A program made the position numbers and the translations under genes. The notes below the pieces were generated by a model. That model saw only the letters and a program-made list of their open reading frames with translations, had not been told where the DNA came from and did no database searches. DNA of 64,000 nucleotides from contig JAILWY010000015.1 of the NCBI GenBank assembly GCA_022113835.1, positions 1,550,001 to 1,614,000 on the forward strand. Reading direction: 5' to 3'. Of the stretch, positions 12,130 through 24,430 are shown one piece after another. The stretch comes from Atopsyche davidsoni. Its lineage: Eukaryota; Arthropoda; Insecta; Trichoptera; Hydrobiosidae. Positions within the stretch are counted from its first letter, which is position 1. Each line of letters begins with the position of its first letter.

Positions 12130-12265
12130 TAATAATTAAGTACATTTTTTCAAATATTGAAAATTGATTAAAGAAACTCTTAGAAAAATAAAATCGTGAT
12201 TTGTGTGGGATTTAAACCCACATCCCCAAGCTTACATTGCCGGTGCATTACCAATTATACCAACG
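12130..12265 (-). mobile_element. tRNA-derived SINE, family S, reverse orientation
   Basis: On the minus strand: an A-box-like TTGGTATAATTGGTAATGCA, then GGGTTTAAATCCCAC (B box), then body CTAAGAGTTTCTTTAATCA. It matches copies at 20040-20335 and 26770-27040 in order. It is more diverged than those copies. Confidence 0.65.
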
Positions 12266-12339
12266 CCAATTAAATATTAAATTTTTATTTTAAATTTTTT
12301 TAAATTTATTTCCTGTATATCAGTATCACATTATAGGTA

Positions 12340-12680
12340 ATAGGTTAAGGCTTTTCGGCGCTTTTATCATATCCGGATCGAACGGTAACCGACCTACCTG
12401 TGTAATTTCATCTCGGATCCCATCACAGCCAATGGCCGCGCCTTGTAGATTCAAATTACTATCGCGGGGATGTCACACCGCGAGCCTCGCCGGGGGTTGT
12501 AATCTCGGGGCGGGGGTGAATCGAATTTGCGGATATGCGGATGACGAGGCTTTCGTTGAATTTGGCACTGCACGGAATTCACGTTCACTTTTTTGTTTAA
12601 ATCTGTGAAAAAAAATCGGCTCGGCGAAAGTAAAAAATCGGCGAAAGTTACACTGCTCCCCGAGGGTGTGTTTCAGGAAA
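12340..12680. promoter_or_regulatory. GC-rich island, function unknown
   Basis: CpG-rich blocks (AATGGCCGCGCCTTG, CGCGAGCCTCGCCGGGG) in AT-rich flanks. Overlapping minus-strand frame 12473-12685 has no motif. Possibly a regulatory or conserved non-coding block. Confidence 0.2.
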
Positions 12681-12799
12681 ATCACGACTGAAAAATTTAT
12701 TTTAACCTCACTTTGATTCTATATAATATATTATATAAAGATCTGCGAATGACACGGTTTTACGTTTATATTTGAAACTACATTGAATATCCGTATTTG

Positions 12800-13085
12800 A
12801 TTTATTCTTCATCATATTCATCAAGTGCCTCTCTGAGCCAGTGTTCATGGTTTTCTAAGGGGAATATAGTATGCTTGGTCCTTCTACACTCTGTAATAGC
12901 ATTATTATATAATCCTTTCCTTACAAGGCGTTTAGATCTGATACTCCTTTTAAACAATAGCAGGTACTTCCAGAACACATCCCTCCACAATCATTCCAAG
13001 TTACTCCATTACCGATCCTTTACACACGATCAGGGTACAGAGTGGCAGCCAGGCACAAGCAAGAAAATGGGGAGAGCGGGGAGAA
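12800..13085 (-). repeat. Family A repeat, reverse orientation, near full length
   Basis: Contains the reverse complement of the family A blocks in order: ATCAAGTGCCTCTCTGAGCC, CCATGGTT-type block, AACACATCCCTCCACAATC, ATTACCGATCCTTTACACA, then GGGTACAGAGTGGCAGCC. The short frames across it are repeat-derived. Confidence 0.75.
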
Positions 13086-14429
13086 GGGAGGAGTTTTTTT
13101 TTATTCAAACTTGTTCAATTTATGATATTTTAATAATCATTCATGGTAGCATTTTTAACAAAATACTTTGTATATTTTTTTCTATATAATTAACACTCTT
13201 GTAAATTTGTGAAAGGGTTGGTTTTTTTTTAATATTTTTGTTTATTGTTTTTTTTTTAATTTTTGGTAAATATTGTCACCTTTTTTGTTTTACATACAAA
13301 AAGTGTCCTTTGATCTATTTTTTTTACAAAGTATAAAAAGTGGCGCTTCCTTGTTTTGTTTGTGTCAATTTAATGGCGAGAGTTTTTCTACATAAAAAAG
13401 AGTATTTTTATTCAAAATTGGCCATAAAAAAATTATAATAAAGTTTCGTAGCACAGAATTTTTTTTATTAAATACGTAAGTCGGACATCATTTTATATAC
13501 TACGAAACTATTATGGATTGCCTTGTTTTTAACATTGCTCAGCTCAAACTTGGACTGAGATTTAACTTAAAAGTACGCAAACACGTTTTGACTGAAGATC
13601 CTGACATTTAAAATCTGCAAATATTGAAATCATAACAAAAATATTGAGCTAAATTGAAAACGGTCTCTTTTAAAAAAAATTATGTACACTCAGCAGCTAG
13701 AATATTTTTAATACATCTTGATAAAGTAATCTAAAAACTTTCCGTAAATATTTTATTAACTGATAATTTATAAATTACTGAATATTACTTGAGGTATGAC
13801 CTGGTCTTCCTTTTTTTCATTTTGGCCGAAATATTTTATTACTCAAAGATATTTGATCACATTAGTGTTCGTGAATTTTGGTCCCAGTAGAAATATTTCT
13901 CAGGGAAGAGATGGATTTCTCCCAACCGAAGATAGAAGACATACAATCAGGGCTGTAAATACAGCCTCCGACAATTTCTTCAGTCGTGCAATATTTCTAT
14001 ATTTACAGTTTAAATAGAATTACCGCGGAAAAGTGGATAGTATGAATTGTGAACGCCTTCAATTTGCAACTGTAATTAATTTTAGACAGCTTTAGAAATC
14101 ACCGGCTTTGCTTCTCTCTGCCTCTCTTCGATAACGCCAGTGCAAATACCAATCATTAAGAAATCCGGTTCGAAAGACCAATCCCATGAGTTATATGTTT
14201 TTATTGCTCAATGTAAAAATGTCAATCCATAGATTTACTGAACCAATTTAAAAGAAATAAATATCAAAAAAATATTCACTATAATTTTTTAAACTCAGTG
14301 TGCAATACAGTTTGATAAATCCATATTTTAATTATCGTTTGTGTTTCTGGAATGTAATGTAATTGCTCATCGATCAATTATATCAAAATAATATGTAATA
14401 TCAATTTACTTATAATAAATCATCTAGAT
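13086..14429. other. AT-rich gene-free stretch
   Basis: Poly-T-rich DNA to about 13470, then mixed sequence. CCGGTTCGAAAGACCAAT at about 14165 matches a motif that recurs at 17945 (see 17635-17995). No gene recognised. Confidence 0.4.
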
Positions 14430-14640
14430 CGGTGGTCCCCAACCCTGTGGCCGCGAGCGCCATTGCCATGGCGCCCGCCGACCATTTTACGTGCGCCCGC
14501 CGCTGTCCGGCCACAATAATAAAAATATTTAAGTTTAAAAAATATATAATAATAATTATATCGTTTCACTTTCTAAATAATAATTATTTCCAGAAAATTA
14601 TACAAAAGCCTGTTGAAATAGCATTTTATGGTGACTGATC
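14428..14640. repeat. Possible hAT-type transposon end
   Basis: GGTGGTCCCCAACCCTGTGG resembles the CAGnGGTCCCCAACC terminus common to hAT elements, followed by GC-rich GCGAGCGCCATT. No partner end or target duplication was found, so this is tentative. Confidence 0.3.
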
Positions 14641-15164
14641 TCTTTGATGGGTCAATTTTCGAGTTTTTTCATATATTATTTTTGCGTAAAAACAATAGAA
14701 ATAATTTTAAAAAGTTAGATACGTTCCTTCTTCTAAAGGTTTTTATTAAAGATTTTTTTGTCTCTTGTAAATGATAAACTTTTAATATGTATTATAACCG
14801 ATGGATCTAGAACTCTAAGCAATTAGGTTTCTTTTTTAAAAATTGGAAATAAAAGATTACAAACAAACCTATGGTAAAAGATTTGTTAAAAAATTAAAAC
14901 AATTTTTTTTAACAAACTTTAGTTTTGAAAAATCGTAATTATATCAAATTTTTCAACATCTTTAAGGCATTATTTTTCCGAAAAGATAGAACGGTAATTA
15001 AATAATAAAAAAATAGCATTATTTAAAAAAAAATAACAATTAACAATAATGAAAAATAAATGAGATGCCACGCCCTGACCTGACCAGAGTCCGACCAAGA
15101 CAAACTTGAAAAAAAAGCAGCTGAAGGCCTATGGAATGCCTGATCGAAGACTTCCTGTGAGTCC

Positions 15165-17482
15165 TTGTGTCAGGCCTTGACCTGGGCCAGGACTTGAGTT
15201 GGCCCAGGACTTGAGTTAGGCCAGGGCTTGACCTGAACCAGGGCTTGAGTAAGGCCAGGGCTTGAGTTGGCCCAGGATTTGAGTTGGCCCAAGCTTTAAG
15301 TTGGCCCAGGCCTTGAGATATGCCAGGGCTTAAGTTAAGCCAGGGCTTCAGTTATGCCAGGGCTTGAGTTAAGCCAGGGCTTGAGTTATGCCAGGGCTTG
15401 AGTTATGCCAGGGCTTGAGTTAAGCCAGGGCTTGAGTTATGCCAGGGCTTGAGTTATGCCAGGGCTTGAGTTAAGCCAGGGCTTGAGTTATGCCAGGGTT
15501 TGAGTTATGCCAGGGCTTGAGTTATGCCAGGGCTTGAGTTATGCCAGGGCTTGAGTTAAGCCAGGGCTTGAGTTATGCCAGGGCTTGAGTTATGCCAGGG
15601 CTTGAGTTAAGCCAGGGCTTGAGTTAGGCCAGGGCTTGAGTTAAGCCAGGGCTTGAGTTATGCCAGGGCTTGAGTTATGCCAGGGCTTGAGTTAAGCCAG
15701 GGCTTGAGTTATGCCAGGGCTTGAGTTATGCCAGGGCTTGAGTTAAGCCAGGGCTTGAGTTAAGCCAGGGCTTGAGTTAAGCCAGGGCTTGAGTTATGCC
15801 AGGGCTTGAGTTAAGCCAGGGCTTGAGTTAAGCCAGGGCTTGAGTTAAGCCAGGGCTTGAGTTAAACCAGGGCTTGAGTTAGGCCAGGGCTTGAGTTAAG
15901 CCAGGGCTTGAGTTATGCCAGGGCTTGAGTTATGCCAGGGCTTGAGTTAAGCCAGGGCTTGAGTTATGCCAGGGCTTGAGTTATGCCAGGGCTTGAGTTA
16001 AGCCAGGGCTTGAGTTAGGCCAGGGCTTGAGTTAAGCCAGGGCTTGAGTTATGCCAGGGCTTGAGTTATGCCAGGGCTTGAGTTAAGCCAGGGCTTGAGT
16101 TATGCCAGGGCTTGAGTTATGCCAGGGCTTGAGTTAAGCCAGGGCTTGAGTTAAGCCAGGGCTTGAGTTATGCCAGGGCTTGAGTTAAGCCAGGGCTTGA
16201 GTTATGCCAGGGTTTGAGTTATGCCAGGGCTTGAGTTATGCCAGGGCTTGAGTTATGCCAGGGCTTGAGTTAAGCCAGGGCTTGAGTTATGCCAGGGCTT
16301 GAGTTAAGCCAGGGCTTGAGTTATGCCAGGGCTTGAGTTATGCCAGGGCTTGAGTTAAGCCAGGGCTTGAGTTATGCCAGGGCTTGAGTTATGCCAGGGC
16401 TTGAGTTAAGCCAGGGCTTGAGTTAAGCCAGGGCTTGAGTTAAGCCAGGGCTTGAGTTATGCCAGGGCTTGAGTTAAGCCAGGGCTTGAGTTAAGCCAGG
16501 GCTTGAGTTAAGCCAGGGCTTGAGTTAAACCAGGGCTTGAGTTAGGCCAGGGCTTGAGTTAAGCCAGGGCTTGAGTTATGCCAGGGCTTGAGTTATGCCA
16601 GGGCTTGAGTTAAGCCAGGGCTTGAGTTATGCCAGGGCTTGAGTTATGCCAGGGCTTGAGTTAAGCCAGGGCTTGAGTTAAGCCAGGGCTTGAGTTACGC
16701 CAGGGCTTGAGTTAAGCCAGGGCTTGAGTTAAGCCAGGGCTTGAGTTAAGCCAGGGCTTGAGTTAGGCCAGGGCTTGAGTTAAGCCAGGGCTTGAGTTAT
16801 GCCAGGGCTTGAGTTATGCCAGGGCTTGAGTTAAGCCAGGGCTTGAGTTATGCCAGGGCTTGAGTTATGCCAGGGCTTGAGTTAAGCCAGGGCTTGAGTT
16901 AAGCCAGGGCTTGAGTTATGCCAGGGCTTGAGTTAAGCCAGGGCTTGAGTTATGCCAGGGTTTGAGTTATGCCAGGGCTTGAGTTATGCCAGGGCTTGAG
17001 TTATGCCAGGGCTTGAGTTAAGCCAGGGCTTGAGTTATGCCAGGGCTTGAGTTATGCCAGGGCTTGAGTTATGCCAGGGCTTGAGTTATGCCAGGGCTTG
17101 AGTTAAGCCAGGGCCAGGGTTTAAGCTGGCCGTGGGCTTTGGCTGGGCCGGGGGTCGAGTTAGGCCAGTGCTCGAGTTAGGCTAGGGCTTAAGCTGGCCG
17201 TGGGCTTGGGCTGGGCCGGGGCTTATGTTGGGCCAAGTCTTGAGTTTGGCCAGGGCTTGAATTAGGCCAGGGTTTAAGCTGGCCGTGGGCTTTGGCTGGG
17301 CCGGGGGTCGAGTTAGGCCAGTGCTCGAGTTAGGCTAGGGCTTAAGCTGGCCGTGGGCTTGGGCTGGGCCTGGACTTTGTCCGGGCCAGAGCTTAAGTTG
17401 AGCCATGATTTGAGTTGGGCCAGTACTTGAGTTTTGCCAGTACTTGAGTTTTGCCAGGACTTGAATTTGGCCAGGGCTTGAC
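15165..17482. repeat. 17-bp minisatellite, about 2.3 kb, with higher-order repeats
   Basis: Unit of 17 bp: GCCAGGGCTTGAGTTAT and variants in bases before GCC (TTATGCC, TTAAGCC, TTAGGCC, rare TTAAACC, TTACGCC). Units at both edges are degenerate, and the core 15370-17110 is nearly uniform. TTATGCC-TTATGCC-TTAAGCC triplets recur. A rare GGGTTTGAG variant marks 15496, 16210 and 16958, spaced 714 and 748 bp (42 and 44 units). Each unit has stop codons, so it is not coding. Roughly 136 units fit the span. Confidence 0.97.
17114..17366. repeat. Nine-unit (153-bp) direct duplication at the minisatellite edge
   Basis: CCAGGGTTTAAGCTGGCC starts at 17114 and again at 17267, a shift of 153 bp = 9 x 17. 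The following block (GGGGGTCGAGTTAGG ... GGCTTGGGCTGGGCC) is copied too. It shows unequal exchange acting on diverged edge units. Confidence 0.85.
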
Positions 17483-17634
17483 TTTTATATATTCGCGCTA
17501 ATTTTTTTACGCATATAATAAAATAAAACTGTTATATTTATTTTGAATAATTTATCTTGTGTCATCCCTACTAACTCGTCTAGACTTTTACCTCCAACGC
17601 CTTCAAGAGAATTGGTATTAAATATATTCAGCGG

Positions 17635-17995
17635 ATGGAAATGATACGGATGGGTATCAACGCTATGATATCCGATTCAATAGATCAATATTGTATTTAT
17701 TTATTATTGACTAATTATAGTCAGTTTGATTTGTAAATAAAATATAGTTACTAAACATAATTTTCAAATGTTTTCTGGATTAGGAATGGTACTCGTAACT
17801 ATTTTACCAACATGTGTTATCCGGTTTGAAGATCCATCATTGTTGAATGCTAAATTCGATTGTTAAGAAATATTTTTTTAAATAATCAATAAACTTATCA
17901 TCTTACCACAGTTATATCAGATTTGACGAAAAAGTACGAATCAATATCATGTGATCCGGTTCGAAGGACCAATATTGAGAAATATCACTTTTTTT
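17635..17995. repeat. Degenerate repeats carrying ATCCGGTTCGAAGGACCAAT
   Basis: Related motifs ATCCGATTCAATAGATCAAT (about 17670), ATCCGGTTTGAAGATCCATC (about 17820) and GATCCGGTTCGAAGGACCAA (about 17945) are spaced 125-150 bp. Another lies at 14165 and an inverted one at about 19030. Probably an old dispersed repeat family. Confidence 0.4.
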
Positions 17996-18017
17996 ATTTA
18001 TTTTTTAATAAAAAATA

Positions 18018-18300
18018 ATTAATTTAGTGTCTTCCCTATAAAACCATGTTCACTGCCTTCCGCGGCCACACCTGATCTGATGAAAAATGTTTCTGAAGAA
18101 CGGAGACGGTGCTGATGAGTACCAGCATCGGGGATGGAGACAGGGCACATCAGGGCAGGGAAGTTGCTCCAGGCCGTGAACTTGCCCTTTCCAATCGATT
18201 GATTGGAAAGGCTCACAACTCATTATTCAGCCCCAGCCTAAGCCGCGGTATCACTGGAGCCCATTAATTATGCAGGTTTATTTCGGAGGCATTTCCTTAG
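18018..18300. other. GC-richer unassigned block
   Basis: A less AT-rich segment with the self-complementary CCAATCGATTGATTGG near 18191. The minus-strand frame 18019-18216 has no recognisable motif. Possibly regulatory. Confidence 0.25.
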
Positions 18301-18504
18301 TCGTATTTCACCCCTAGATTACTTTCTTACTTATATTAACGTGATATATATTATTTAGTAAATCGGTTGTACGTATCACTGCAGGAATTATTACATAGTT
18401 TTAAATTAACATTATATAAATTTTATTAATTGAATCGATTTAATTTAGCTTTTTTTTGAAAACGAAAAAAATATCATTTTTTCTTAACAAAATTACCTAG
18501 ACGA

Positions 18505-18605
18505 TAATTTAAGTACGAAAAATCACTCAAGTATTTTTCTTATTATTTTAAATATTAAAACGGAATTCCGCCAAGCACTCTCGGTCAAAAATATTGAATT
18601 TCTAA
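18505..18605 (-). repeat. Partial copy of the 2320-2515 MITE-like family
   Basis: In reverse complement it gives AATATTTTTGACCGAGAG, TGCTTGGCGGAATTCCG and ATACTTGAGTGATTTTTC, the same blocks as at 2295-2370 with point differences. Confidence 0.65.
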
Positions 18606-19204
18606 AGCTTTAATTGATTGAATAATTTATTTAAATGGTTAATTTCATGAAACATAAATTTTATTTAATAAGCATTAATAATAGAGAATGCACCTCAATC
18701 AGATAAGTTTTTTTTATATCTAATAAAGCCATTTCCAAACAGTATTTTTGTTAGACGCAAACTGTGTTATTTATACTAAATTATACTAACTGCGGTTGAT
18801 TTTAAAATTAGTATCGATAAACACAATATCAACAAAAATCATCAGTAATCATAATTCGAATAGTAATTTTTATCAACAAAAAAACTCATACATATTGTTT
18901 TCTCTCTGAATATATAATAAACGTACGTGCTATTTAAATACATATATATTATAAAACCCAGTTGGTCCTTTACAACTTATTATAGAAGTGCAAGCTTTTG
19001 ACTAGTTTATACTCGTATGATCAAATTTTCAAGTATCAGTCCTTCGAATCAGATTGCATAATTATGATTCACATCAGTTAAATTTGTATTCGTCAAATTT
19101 TATGTGTATCCATGAAACACGTTTCAACTGACTATTTTTTTTTTTTTTTCTGATTTTAAATATTAAGAAACATCAAAGTTTTTTTTTAAATTACTAATTA
19201 CAAA
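18606..19204. other. AT-rich gene-free stretch
   Basis: Low complexity, including a T run near 19136-19150. Nothing recognised. Confidence 0.45.
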
Positions 19205-19530
19205 AAATACATTCGTCCCGCGGCGATATCGTCGACCTTTGAGCTCTCCGAGCATCGTTCCGTGTAATCAGCCTTATCCAATAACAGCGGCTGAATAATT
19301 AATGCGGGCGCGCAGTAATGAAGGAGGCCGCATATACGAATCGTTCCGATTCTTCTGCTCCGCCGCGAGATTGGCCGGTTAATATTTAACCACCGGTTAA
19401 TATTAAGCCGCCAGTTAACTTGGCCTGCCCGGAGGATTAATGAACCGGCCCGACCACTGTCCGGGTCACAAATTAAAAGATCACTTACACTGTTGCTATG
19501 CGCGACATACGCGTGTCTCGGAAGCAGCGG
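19205..19530. promoter_or_regulatory. GC-rich island with homeodomain-type and TTAATATT motifs
   Basis: CpG-rich core with embedded GAATAATTAATGCGGGCGCG, a repeated CCGGTTAATATT (two copies within 19376-19403), and CCAATAACA. This looks like a developmental enhancer or conserved non-coding block rather than an exon. Conservation cannot be tested here. Confidence 0.3.
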
Positions 19531-19644
19531 TCGACCACCTTTTTTGAATGAAAATTAATATTTTGGATAAGATTGTTTTTACAAATGATCAATGATTATA
19601 TTGAGTATGCTATTGTATTCTATTTTAGCCATATTTCAGAAATA

Positions 19645-19825
19645 CCAAATATAGCCTGCTGCAGCTAAAAGACTCAAGGAAAAAGAGGCATTGGAAGGTG
19701 AAGTTAAAATGGATGCGGAATTCACGCCAGGGGTTAGAAGTCGGGAGTACAGCCGAATAAGTAAGACTGGCTCGGGATAGAGATATGCTCAGTGAGATGA
19801 TCACCAACTTCTTCTGCACTTAATC
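19645..19825 (+). mobile_element. LINE 3' fragment (short)
   Basis: Contains AAAAGAGGCATTGGAAGG, ATGGATGCGGAATTCACG, then GACTGGCTCGGGATAGAGAT and ATGCTCAGTGAGATGATC. The last part links the LINE coding end directly to the tail seen in family A. Confidence 0.65.
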
Positions 19826-20039
19826 ATGGATAACGTATACAAGTATTAAAATTAACCAAGAGTATATTTTTTCTTAATCTTCTAAATAGCGAAGATGCGA
19901 AAGAATTTATTACTTACAATTAATATTCCACCATTTTTTTTTCTGAACGTATTTTTAGATAATCGATTCACACATCTTTACCAAGCATAAAACAGGTATA
20001 TTGATTCTGCACTTGCATATAAAAAAAAAACAAAATTAC

Positions 20040-20335
20040 TGCCAATTACAGCCACATAGTAGTTCAATCAGCAAGAGCGCCGTCGTGTGATAATCGTGAA
20101 AGTGTTGGTTTGAATCCCACCAGTGGTGCGGAAAAATAGACGCTGAGGAGTTTGATAGACTTTGATAGAAATAATATATAAAATTCTGAGAGTTTCTTTA
20201 AATCATCTTCTATATATGAACTAATGTTCCTAATCATATTAGTAATAATATAATAAACCCGTAATGGGTAATAAATACGCATCTGATTGACCAATCCAAA
20301 AACAGATATAGATATTTTCTTACTCAACTTGCATA
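20040..20335 (+). mobile_element. tRNA-derived SINE, family S
   Basis: Begins near ATTACAGCCACATAGTAG. A box-like CAATCAGCAAGAGCGCC and B box-like GGTTTGAATCCCACC sit about 40 bases apart, as in tRNA-headed SINEs. The body CTGAGAGTTTCTTTAAATC and TGAACTAATGTTCCTAATC matches the copy at 26770-27040, as does the tail ACCAATCCAAAAACAGATAT. The short minus-strand frame through it is not a gene. Confidence 0.75.
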
Positions 20336-20399
20336 TATATATATATATATATATCTCAGTCTCATAACAAACAATTTGGGAACACTTCGTTTTTCATGA

Positions 20400-20770
20400 A
20401 CTTTTTCAGTATTCCTTCAGGACGCAATATATAACTTAGCTCGGTGTGTATTTATTTTCGCTTCAAAGTGGGACTTCCCAGCGTTGAAAACAACGCAAGT
20501 ATGTCATATTTTTAAAAATGTCGTAAAGTTTCCGGCAAATCGAGTGCCGCCTCCGCCCCTGGAGTCGGACGTGCAGCCAAACTTTCTCATCAAACTTCGG
20601 TAATCGAATAGGGTGTGTATTTTTAAAAACATCCCTCCGTCCTACACTGACTTTTCTATTACACGTCTCCGCTTTTTGGCCCGAGTGAAACGTGAAAATA
20701 GTAAATATATCAAGAATGCAAAAAATATTTTCGGATACACGCTCGTACAAGCTCACAACTCGCTAAGCTG
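20400..20770. other. Unassigned mixed-composition block
   Basis: Less AT-rich than its flanks, open in one minus frame (20463-20756, 97 codons) with no motif I recognise and no good splice context. Could be a conserved non-coding block. Confidence 0.2.
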
Positions 20771-21184
20771 GGGTTTATTTCTGGAGACTTAAATTTTTCT
20801 TGGCTTCTAAGGTAAATTAAAAATAAACAACGTGAAGCTTATACAATTTATGTAAATCTTAGAAAAGTTTAATTAAAAATTTGAGAGATCGCTTATGAAG
20901 TGGTTTACAGCCTCTTGCGGAAGCTTTAATGAAAAATCATCCAAAAATACCCGCCTTTATTGCAAGTCGCTAAAAACAGGTATTATTTATTTTATTATTA
21001 TAACCTCTTGAAAAAATATCTAATTACTTTACAAAAATGTTGTAAAACCATTCGATATCACGTATACTAAGATTTTACAAGGATAAACTCTGCGGTGGAT
21101 TGCACGTATCATTGTTTCATTTTTTACATAAATCTTAAAATATAATGAATGAATATTTGATTTTGAATTATTATTTCAGCTGTA

Positions 21185-21450
21185 ATCATTGGTTTTAGAG
21201 TACAGGAGGCATTCGAACATCAAAGAGAGAGATAACGGCTCCGCGCTATCTCCTCGCGAGGCTGCGATCTCGGACACGGCGCCCTCGAGGCTCTGAACAT
21301 CCCTTCTTCAGCAGCCATGCATGATACACATCGGAAGCCTCACTTGCTGTAAGGGATGAGGGGTGAGGATGAAGGGTGGCGTGCTGGGAGCTGGAGGATC
21401 TCAAGGAGCTGGCGCGGCATATTCTAGGGGGTTAAAACCTCTCCTTAACT
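21185..21450. promoter_or_regulatory. GC-rich island
   Basis: CpG-rich DNA (CTCCGCGCTATCTCCTCGCG, CGGACACGGCGCCCTCGAGG) with a GAGAGAGATA stretch (GAGA-factor type) at about 21222-21231. No coding assignment. Confidence 0.3.
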
Positions 21451-21569
21451 ACCTCTCGACAGGGCTGCTCTAACCCTTTTAAAATATCTTTAAAACCATG
21501 CTATTTTTATTACAAAAACCAGAATATCATATATGAGTTGATTGAAACAACTTCCCCACTCTCCCCATT

Positions 21570-21790
21570 CTGTTGCTCGTGCATGTAAAGTGGACTTGGA
21601 ATGATTGTGGAGGGATGTGCTCTGAAACTACCTGCTATTATTTCAGTAGCTGTAGAAGGAGTATCAGAACTAAACGCCAGAGTTTTGTAAGGAAAGGATA
21701 TATAATAATACATTACACTATTCTTCCTAAGAAAGCATATGCTTAGTGTCAGGTCACCAACCTCCTCTGAGAAGAAGCACTTGATGATGA
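21570..21790 (+). repeat. Family A repeat
   Basis: GGAATGATTGTGGAGGGATG, GAGTATCAGAACTAAACGCC and CACCAACCTCCTCTGAGAAG, then CACTTGATGATGAAA in family A order. The 5' part is modified (GTTGCTCGTGCATG). Confidence 0.75.
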
Positions 21791-24065
21791 AAAAATAACA
21801 ACGGCTGCCAAAACAGACGTTTCAATATTTACAAAACTAACAATGATTTTTGCAATTAGATAACAATCGTATCAAACTATTTAAAAGTCGCCTGGCAAGC
21901 GTGGTAATTAAAGTTGCTCATGTGTTAAATTTTAGGCAGGCCGAGCAACCCTACCTTAATCTTATTATTTCGATAAAAAATTAAAAAACGACTTCATCCC
22001 CCGCCGGGGAAGGGTTGTTATTGAATCGCGACCGTCGCTAACGTTGTATCATTTTTTCCGTTTATTTTCCTTGAATTAAAACTGTTAATTAAATTTCACG
22101 CAGCTTAGAACTTTGCAGCACAGGCTTGAAGATGACGGCCGCAGAAAATTGTATTGTCCTTCAGGAAGACTGATAAACACAGTGGTTCTTGACTCATGAT
22201 ATTGTTTTTTAAATTTTTTTATCTAGAGACTTATAAACCTCAATATTTATTTTATATAAAATCAAGTATATACGACAAGGTGGTTTATTTATTAATGACA
22301 TCGAACCAAGTTATTCTTGACGTAATTGCTATATTGCATTCAGATAAAGCCTCTTCCAGTTTCTGGTACACTGGCTACTAGTGGTGATGAGCAGTGTGGC
22401 CTTATATTTTGAGAATGCATTACAAGCACAGAGTGGTTAACACTGAAATATTCAAAACCACACTATGAGTCGATTTCCAACTATGTTTTAAAAAAGAGTA
22501 ACAAGGATTTTTCTCACCGTTATTTGAGTAAACTGATTATCTAAAAACACATTGTATATACAATAAACCTGCATAAGAAAAAATGCGGTATTATTACACA
22601 TTTATTTAGTAGAAATATTATATTAAAACATGCGAGCTTTTTCGATTCGATAAAAAGGTTACGTGGCCCTGAATTTTTGTGTTGCATCTCATACAAATCT
22701 GCATGCGCTGAGTGAAACAAAACGATGTCTCAGGGGTCGAAAAACTGTTCGGTTGAACGTTGAATAGGTGTTTTTTTTTTTGTTGTTTTCTTGCCCTGAT
22801 TGAGAACAAAGCATTTCATTGCGGAGGCTTTGAACAAAAGAAAAAATTGAACCATCGTTCAATGAAAATTTTTCAATTCACTGTGAATCGAAATTAAAAT
22901 AACTTAGCGATGTTACGAAACAATTCATCCCTCTGCAGTGCTTTCGCGAAAGTTTATTTTCTGAATAATTAAAAGTTTGCACTTTTTTTCAGTTGTCGAG
23001 AACTTCTTAATTGTTTGAGTTTCACCCCTATACACGTCGACAAAAAAAAGGCATTCAGAACAAGCTTGAAACATTAAAATTCGTATTTTTTGCTTTATTT
23101 TTCTGTTAACAAGCACAGCGTAATGATCAATAATCTGTCAAGTGCGACACACAAATTTCATTCAACATTATTATTTAACTAATTATTATATTTTATTTTA
23201 TATATTTGTTGTTAGTAAACAATATATTCTACGGGGAATGACTAATAAAAATTTACAGAGTACACAGTGACTGATAACTATTCAATATTGTATCGATTTC
23301 AATCATGTTAAAGTAGTTAATATTTTAACACGGTTCAATGATTCCAATGGACGAAAAGCTCGATAATGAATCAATTTACTTATAAACAAACTGATTTACT
23401 CAAATTCTACATGCAACTTGTATATATCGAGGGCTTTAATCGATTTCTCAAAAAACTATAAAAGCATTTAATGTATGCAAAAGGTTCAACTTTAAATTAA
23501 TAAATCTGAAAATACGTGGAAAACTAAAAAAAACACTGTCGTAAAAAAAATTACACGAAACTTATTCCCTTGACGTTTTCAGTTTTCAGTTCAGATGCGA
23601 CGGTTTTCGTGGACTTAAGCATTCACGTCGTTTTTAATTAAAAATAGCGAAAATTTTCATTTAAAATTCACTCCGGTGAAAACTCAGTTAAATGTCAACT
23701 TAAAAATAGCCTGCGATTGTGCTTTTAAAAAAAAAAACGAGGTGTCACCGCCACATGAAGCTTTCGTCAGTGAAAGTTCATTTCAAATTATTTTTTTTAT
23801 CTTTCAGAGTATCAAATATTTATAAAAAGCTCTGTCTGCACTCGACTCGACAGCTTTGAGTCTCTTATCTATCACAACGCATATTTATAATAGAAAAAAT
23901 AAATTTTTGACCAATGAGATTTAAGCGAATTAACATTTATACAAGTAGCAGTTAATATATTGAAGGGGTGGTTATAATTAATAATAGAAATTTTAAAAAA
24001 AATTATGGAAATGTATTTAACCATATTTGTATTGAATACGAATAGTCAAAAGCAGTTATCCTTCA
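21791..24065. other. AT-rich gene-free stretch
   Basis: No recognisable gene. Frames at 22196-22381, 22618-22809 and 22925-23116 lack motifs. 23570-23720 is mixed-composition DNA without assignment. Confidence 0.45.
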
Positions 24066-24430
24066 ATTATAGTTTTCTTCTCATAGAAGGTTGGAGACCA
24101 TTTCCTTGAATATGTCCCTATCCTGGGCCAGTCTCACTAATGCGGCTGCACTTCCGATCTCGCATCCATGTGAACTTCCTTCTTCCAATGCCCCTTTTTC
24201 CTTCGATTTTTCCTTGGACATACTTATTGTTACGAAAAAGGTGGCCAAAATAGAAGACCTTCCGCTTTTTTACCAGCGTCAAGAGTCCCTTAAGTATCTT
24301 GAGAATTCTCATATACAGCCTTAATTCTTCGCATAGTAACTGTCTTGACTTCGACTCCATAAAGACATATAACATTTGGTGAATCTCCATCAAGATTTCA
24401 GGGTTATATCTCTTGAGCATAGTACAGGGT
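24066..24430 (-). mobile_element. LINE 3' fragment, reverse orientation
   Basis: On the minus strand: KKRKVFYFGHLFRNNKY, GKIEGKRGIGRRKFTWMRD, followed by AGGAAATGGTCTCCAACC, matching the other LINE ends. The EMWLYRR segment is partly deleted. Non-functional. Confidence 0.75.

Noticed and set aside
15165..17482. CRISPR-like array
   Set aside because: Units are contiguous 17-mers with no unique spacers, in a eukaryotic genome. It is a minisatellite.
20065..20135. Second tRNA-like sequence
   Set aside because: Same reasoning: it is the head of a family S SINE with the shared body and tail.
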